This document shows, one piece after another, positions 42,326 through 44,533 of a DNA stretch of 44,533 bases (position 1 is its first letter; every line of letters starts with the position of its first letter). The stretch is taken from the NCBI GenBank assembly GCA_003142935.1, contig PLOG01000095.1:62348-106880 (forward strand). Direction: 5' to 3'. The position numbers and the translations under genes were made by a program. The DNA comes from Acidobacteriaceae bacterium. Its GTDB lineage: Bacteria; Acidobacteriota; Terriglobia; Terriglobales; Acidobacteriaceae. The notes under the pieces were generated by a model. The model was not told where the DNA came from, made no database searches, and saw only the letters and a list, made by a program, of their open reading frames with translations.

Positions 42326-43753
42326 ATGATGCCAAACCATCGTTTGCCGGGCCTGCGTAGCGCCGCGCTCTCGGCTATCTTTCTCCTGCTCTCCCTCCAC
42401 CTTCCTGCCCAGGACAACCTGCCCCCCGCCGAGCAGGCCAAGATCGCCTCTGATGTGAATGGCATCCTCGAGAAGACCGCCGCACCCAGTGCTGTCGTCG
42501 CAGTGGTCAAGCATGGACACGTCGCCTATACCGCGGCCTTCGGCTTTGCCCAGCTTGAACCGCGCATCCCCGCTACTGTCGATATGCCATACGGCATCGG
42601 CTCCGTCTCGAAGCAGTTCACCGCAGTCGCCGCCATGGTCCTCGTTGAACAAGGCAAGCTGCGCCTCGACGATCCGGTCTCCACCTGGTTTCCTGAACTG
42701 GCCCATTCCCATGACGTTACCCTCCGCCAGTTGCTCAACCAGACCAGCGGCTATTCCGACTACTACACCGAGGACTACCTGACTCCCGAGCTCGCCACCG
42801 TCACCGAGCCTTACGCCCTGGTCAAGCGCTGGACTGACAAGCCGCTCGACTTCCCGCCCGGCACCCAGTGGCAATACAGCAATACCAACTACGTCCTTTC
42901 CTCACTCATCGTCGAGAAAGTTGCAGGCCAGCCCTTTTTTCAGTTCCTTTCGAAACACGTACTCGCCCCCGCCGGCCTCACAGGCGTCGTCAATCTCGAC
43001 GGACCCAACGTTCCCGATCTGCCCCGAAACTATATCCACTTCGCCCTGGGGCCACCTCGGGAAACACCGCGCGAGGCCAAGGGCACCCTCACCGGAGCCG
43101 GCCAGCTCTCCATGCCTGTCGGCCAGCTTGCTCTCTGGGACACCGTGGTTCTCCACCGCGACAAAGTCATCAAGCCATCCAGCTGGCAGATGCTGCAATC
43201 GGAGGCAAGCCTTCCCGACGGCACTGGCACCGGCTACGGCATGGGCTACTTCCTCGCCGCGCAGGATAGCCGCCGAATTGTCGGGCATAGTGGCGAACTC
43301 AACGGCTTCACCACTCTCAATGAGTTGTTCCCTGCCCAGGACGCGGCCATTATCGTCATCGTCAACAGCGATCGCGGCACCGGCGAAATCTTCAGTGCCA
43401 TTGAGCAGGTCGTATTCGCGCCCGCTCCGCCCACCCTGCCCGCCGCAAACCCCGAGGCCGAACACCTGGTCCGTAGCGCCCTTGAAGAACTGCGCAAAGG
43501 CGCCATTGACCGCAGCCAGATCAACGACAATCTCGCCTACTTCTTCACTCCGCGCGTTCTTGAGGACTTCAAAACCAGCCTCGAAACCATCGGCTCTATC
43601 ACCAAGATAGAGCTAATAGGCGGAAGCGACCGCGGCGGTATGAACGGCCTCTCATACCGCATCACCGGCTCGTCCGGAATCACCGCGAGGGTCTCCGTCT
43701 ACATCACCAAGGATGGCAAACTCGACCAGCTGCTAATCACGCGCATCCAGTAG
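42326..43753 (+). CDS. Secreted class C beta-lactamase-family serine hydrolase
   Basis: This exported serine hydrolase has 475 residues. The signal peptide spans about 1-28 (LSAIFLLLSLHLPAQ). The class C beta-lactamase/DD-peptidase fold is clear: SVSK near residue 93-96 gives the nucleophile Ser and Lys, YSN near 186 the tyrosine, and GHSGELNGF near 325 the third motif. A C-terminal extension of about 110 residues after the hydrolase domain looks like the small beta domain often attached to such proteins. Role could be peptide, ester or D-amino-acid hydrolysis; resistance cannot be inferred. ATG 42329 is an equal start. Confidence 0.88.
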   Translation: MMPNHRLPGLRSAALSAIFLLLSLHLPAQDNLPPAEQAKIASDVNGILEKTAAPSAVVAVVKHGHVAYTAAFGFAQLEPRIPATVDMPYGIGSVSKQFTAVAAMVLVEQGKLRLDDPVSTWFPELAHSHDVTLRQLLNQTSGYSDYYTEDYLTPELATVTEPYALVKRWTDKPLDFPPGTQWQYSNTNYVLSSLIVEKVAGQPFFQFLSKHVLAPAGLTGVVNLDGPNVPDLPRNYIHFALGPPRETPREAKGTLTGAGQLSMPVGQLALWDTVVLHRDKVIKPSSWQMLQSEASLPDGTGTGYGMGYFLAAQDSRRIVGHSGELNGFTTLNELFPAQDAAIIVIVNSDRGTGEIFSAIEQVVFAPAPPTLPAANPEAEHLVRSALEELRKGAIDRSQINDNLAYFFTPRVLEDFKTSLETIGSITKIELIGGSDRGGMNGLSYRITGSSGITARVSVYITKDGKLDQLLITRIQ

Positions 43754-44015
43754 CCCGAGGCCCCGCGTCTCGCTGCCGGGAATTTGGCCGGGTTGCCTGG
43801 GGCGATAAGCACCCTAACCACCGGCCCACCTGATAACGCTGCAGTATTCGTTCTGTTTGCACTTGACGGCATTACGCCACTAGCAAACACATCGGAACTG
43901 GTGTCTCAGGATGAGGGGCTGCGGGCGCGATTGCGGGACATTCTGGACGCGAATCCCCCGACGACCAAACCGCATTTATACTTGATCTGATAGGCGGCAG
44001 CCGAAAGGATCAAAG

Positions 44016-44477
44016 ATGAAGCCAGAAATTGCAAAGGCATTATCGGACCACTTGGATAGACACAATCAAGAGAAGCAGCAAGCTGTGGTGCGTGCGTCCG
44101 AACGAGAAAAGCAAATCGCACAGAACGTTGCCGATTTTGAAGCAGCAAAGAACGCGGTCATCGAGCCCGCACTTCAGGAAATAGTCGATTTATACCAAAT
44201 AAAGGGCATTGCAGTCCGTGTGACGGAACAGGATGAAATCGTTAATCGCAACGGGGGCATTCAGCCGGCAAGCATTGGTATAGATATGGCCGCCGTCTAC
44301 CCGCATAGCGACATGAAACCTCACTTCATGCTCTCGTTTGATAAAGGAAACAGAATGCTGTCGCTTCACACTTCCACAGCGTCACAGGCGGGTCCCGCCG
44401 GTAGCGTCACTCCGCCCACCTTCGTTAGCGATCACTGGTCAGATGTAGATTCGGTTAGTCAGCTATCGAATAGATGA
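44016..44477 (+). CDS. Hypothetical protein, 153 residues, helical N-terminal half
   Basis: I do not recognise this protein. AAAGGA lies at good spacing before the ATG. The first 60 residues are charged and probably coiled-coil (KALSDHLDRHNQEKQQAVVR). The middle part (IVDLYQIKGIAVRV, GIDMAAVYPHSDMKPHFMLS) looks like a small globular domain, and the tail is polar. No signal or membrane segment is visible. Its stop overlaps the start of a further ORF (ATGA, 44474-44477), so the two are probably co-translated. Confidence 0.65.
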   Translation: MKPEIAKALSDHLDRHNQEKQQAVVRASEREKQIAQNVADFEAAKNAVIEPALQEIVDLYQIKGIAVRVTEQDEIVNRNGGIQPASIGIDMAAVYPHSDMKPHFMLSFDKGNRMLSLHTSTASQAGPAGSVTPPTFVSDHWSDVDSVSQLSNR

Positions 44478-44533
44478 AGGGGCTTTTCCTTCTTGTTCTT
44501 TGGCTTCTTGGGAACTGCGGGAACTTCCAAAGC
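44474..44533 (+). CDS. Start of an exported protein, cut by window end
   Basis: An ATG overlapping the previous stop opens a frame of at least 20 codons: MKGLFLLVLWLLGNCGNF, a typical signal sequence with a possible lipobox-like LGNC. The rest lies outside the window. The frame and the ATGA overlap argue that it is real. Confidence 0.5.
   Translation, partial: MKGLFLLVLWLLGNCGNFQS

Noticed and set aside
41912-42874. 320-codon minus-strand ORF
   Set aside because: Most of it runs antisense through the serine hydrolase gene, which has clear catalytic motifs. Only the last 67 codons outside that gene look real.
43784-43990. 68-codon ORF after the serine hydrolase, with ALDGITPLANTSEL
   Set aside because: It has a TTG start without a ribosome site and only a vague GIY-YIG-like impression. 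It may be a gene fragment but cannot be supported.

Overview
The window looks like chromosomal DNA from an Acidobacteriota, probably class Terriglobia. The main sign is a TonB-dependent receptor of about 1,200 residues with an N-terminal carboxypeptidase-regulatory-like domain and no SusD partner. It sits among glycoside hydrolases, ROK and LacI regulators, an M50 protease with zinc knuckles and a CRTAC1-type VCBS relic, a mix typical of that phylum. This assignment is inference from gene content. No rRNA, tRNA, CRISPR array or intact insertion sequence was seen.

Layout. (1) 0-3.9 kb: a PAS-GGDEF-EAL protein with a degenerate GGAEF motif, divergent from motA-motB. (2) 3.9-12.0 kb: a myo-inositol cluster. 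iolD, iolE, iolG, a translationally coupled 33-residue membrane ORF and a GRP-family sugar permease are on the minus strand. A transaldolase-family gene is divergent, and a LacI regulator is convergent with it. iolB, iolC, iolJ and iolA are not in the window. (3) 12.2-15.3 kb: glpD divergent from a ROK regulator that has a 17-bp palindrome just upstream. (4) 15.8-30.6 kb: a polysaccharide locus. TonB receptor, GH51 arabinofuranosidase, GH5-like hydrolase, GntR/LacI-type regulator and GH32 fructan hydrolase all lie on the minus strand. Divergent from them are a periplasmic-binding lipoprotein and a histidine kinase with a lectin-like ectodomain, and a NarL-type response regulator is convergent with the kinase. 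(5) 31.4-33.6 kb: a ROK sugar kinase and an MFS sugar porter overlap tail to tail and share a promoter motif. (6) 33.9-40.0 kb: a three-gene operon (PfkB-HAD-unknown-domain fusion, GmhA-like isomerase, ManA-like isomerase) lies between two decayed genes. (7) 40.2-44.5 kb: M50 protease, flavin reductase-like protein, small CxxC protein, class C serine hydrolase, a hypothetical protein and a coupled ORF cut by the window end.

How the parts may work together. The polysaccharide locus would release arabinose and fructose outside or in the periplasm, with the binding protein/kinase/regulator trio sensing sugars. The ROK kinase and MFS porter could take up and phosphorylate a released hexose. The inositol cluster turns inositol into a deoxy-keto acid. 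Its transaldolase-like partner has Gln where transaldolases have the catalytic Glu, and it could cleave that acid directly and bypass the IolC/IolJ steps. That chemistry is inference, and it is one of the two best candidates here for an undescribed system. The other is the PfkB-HAD-unknown/SIS/ManA operon, which looks like a sugar-phosphate pathway with no clear precedent that I recognise.
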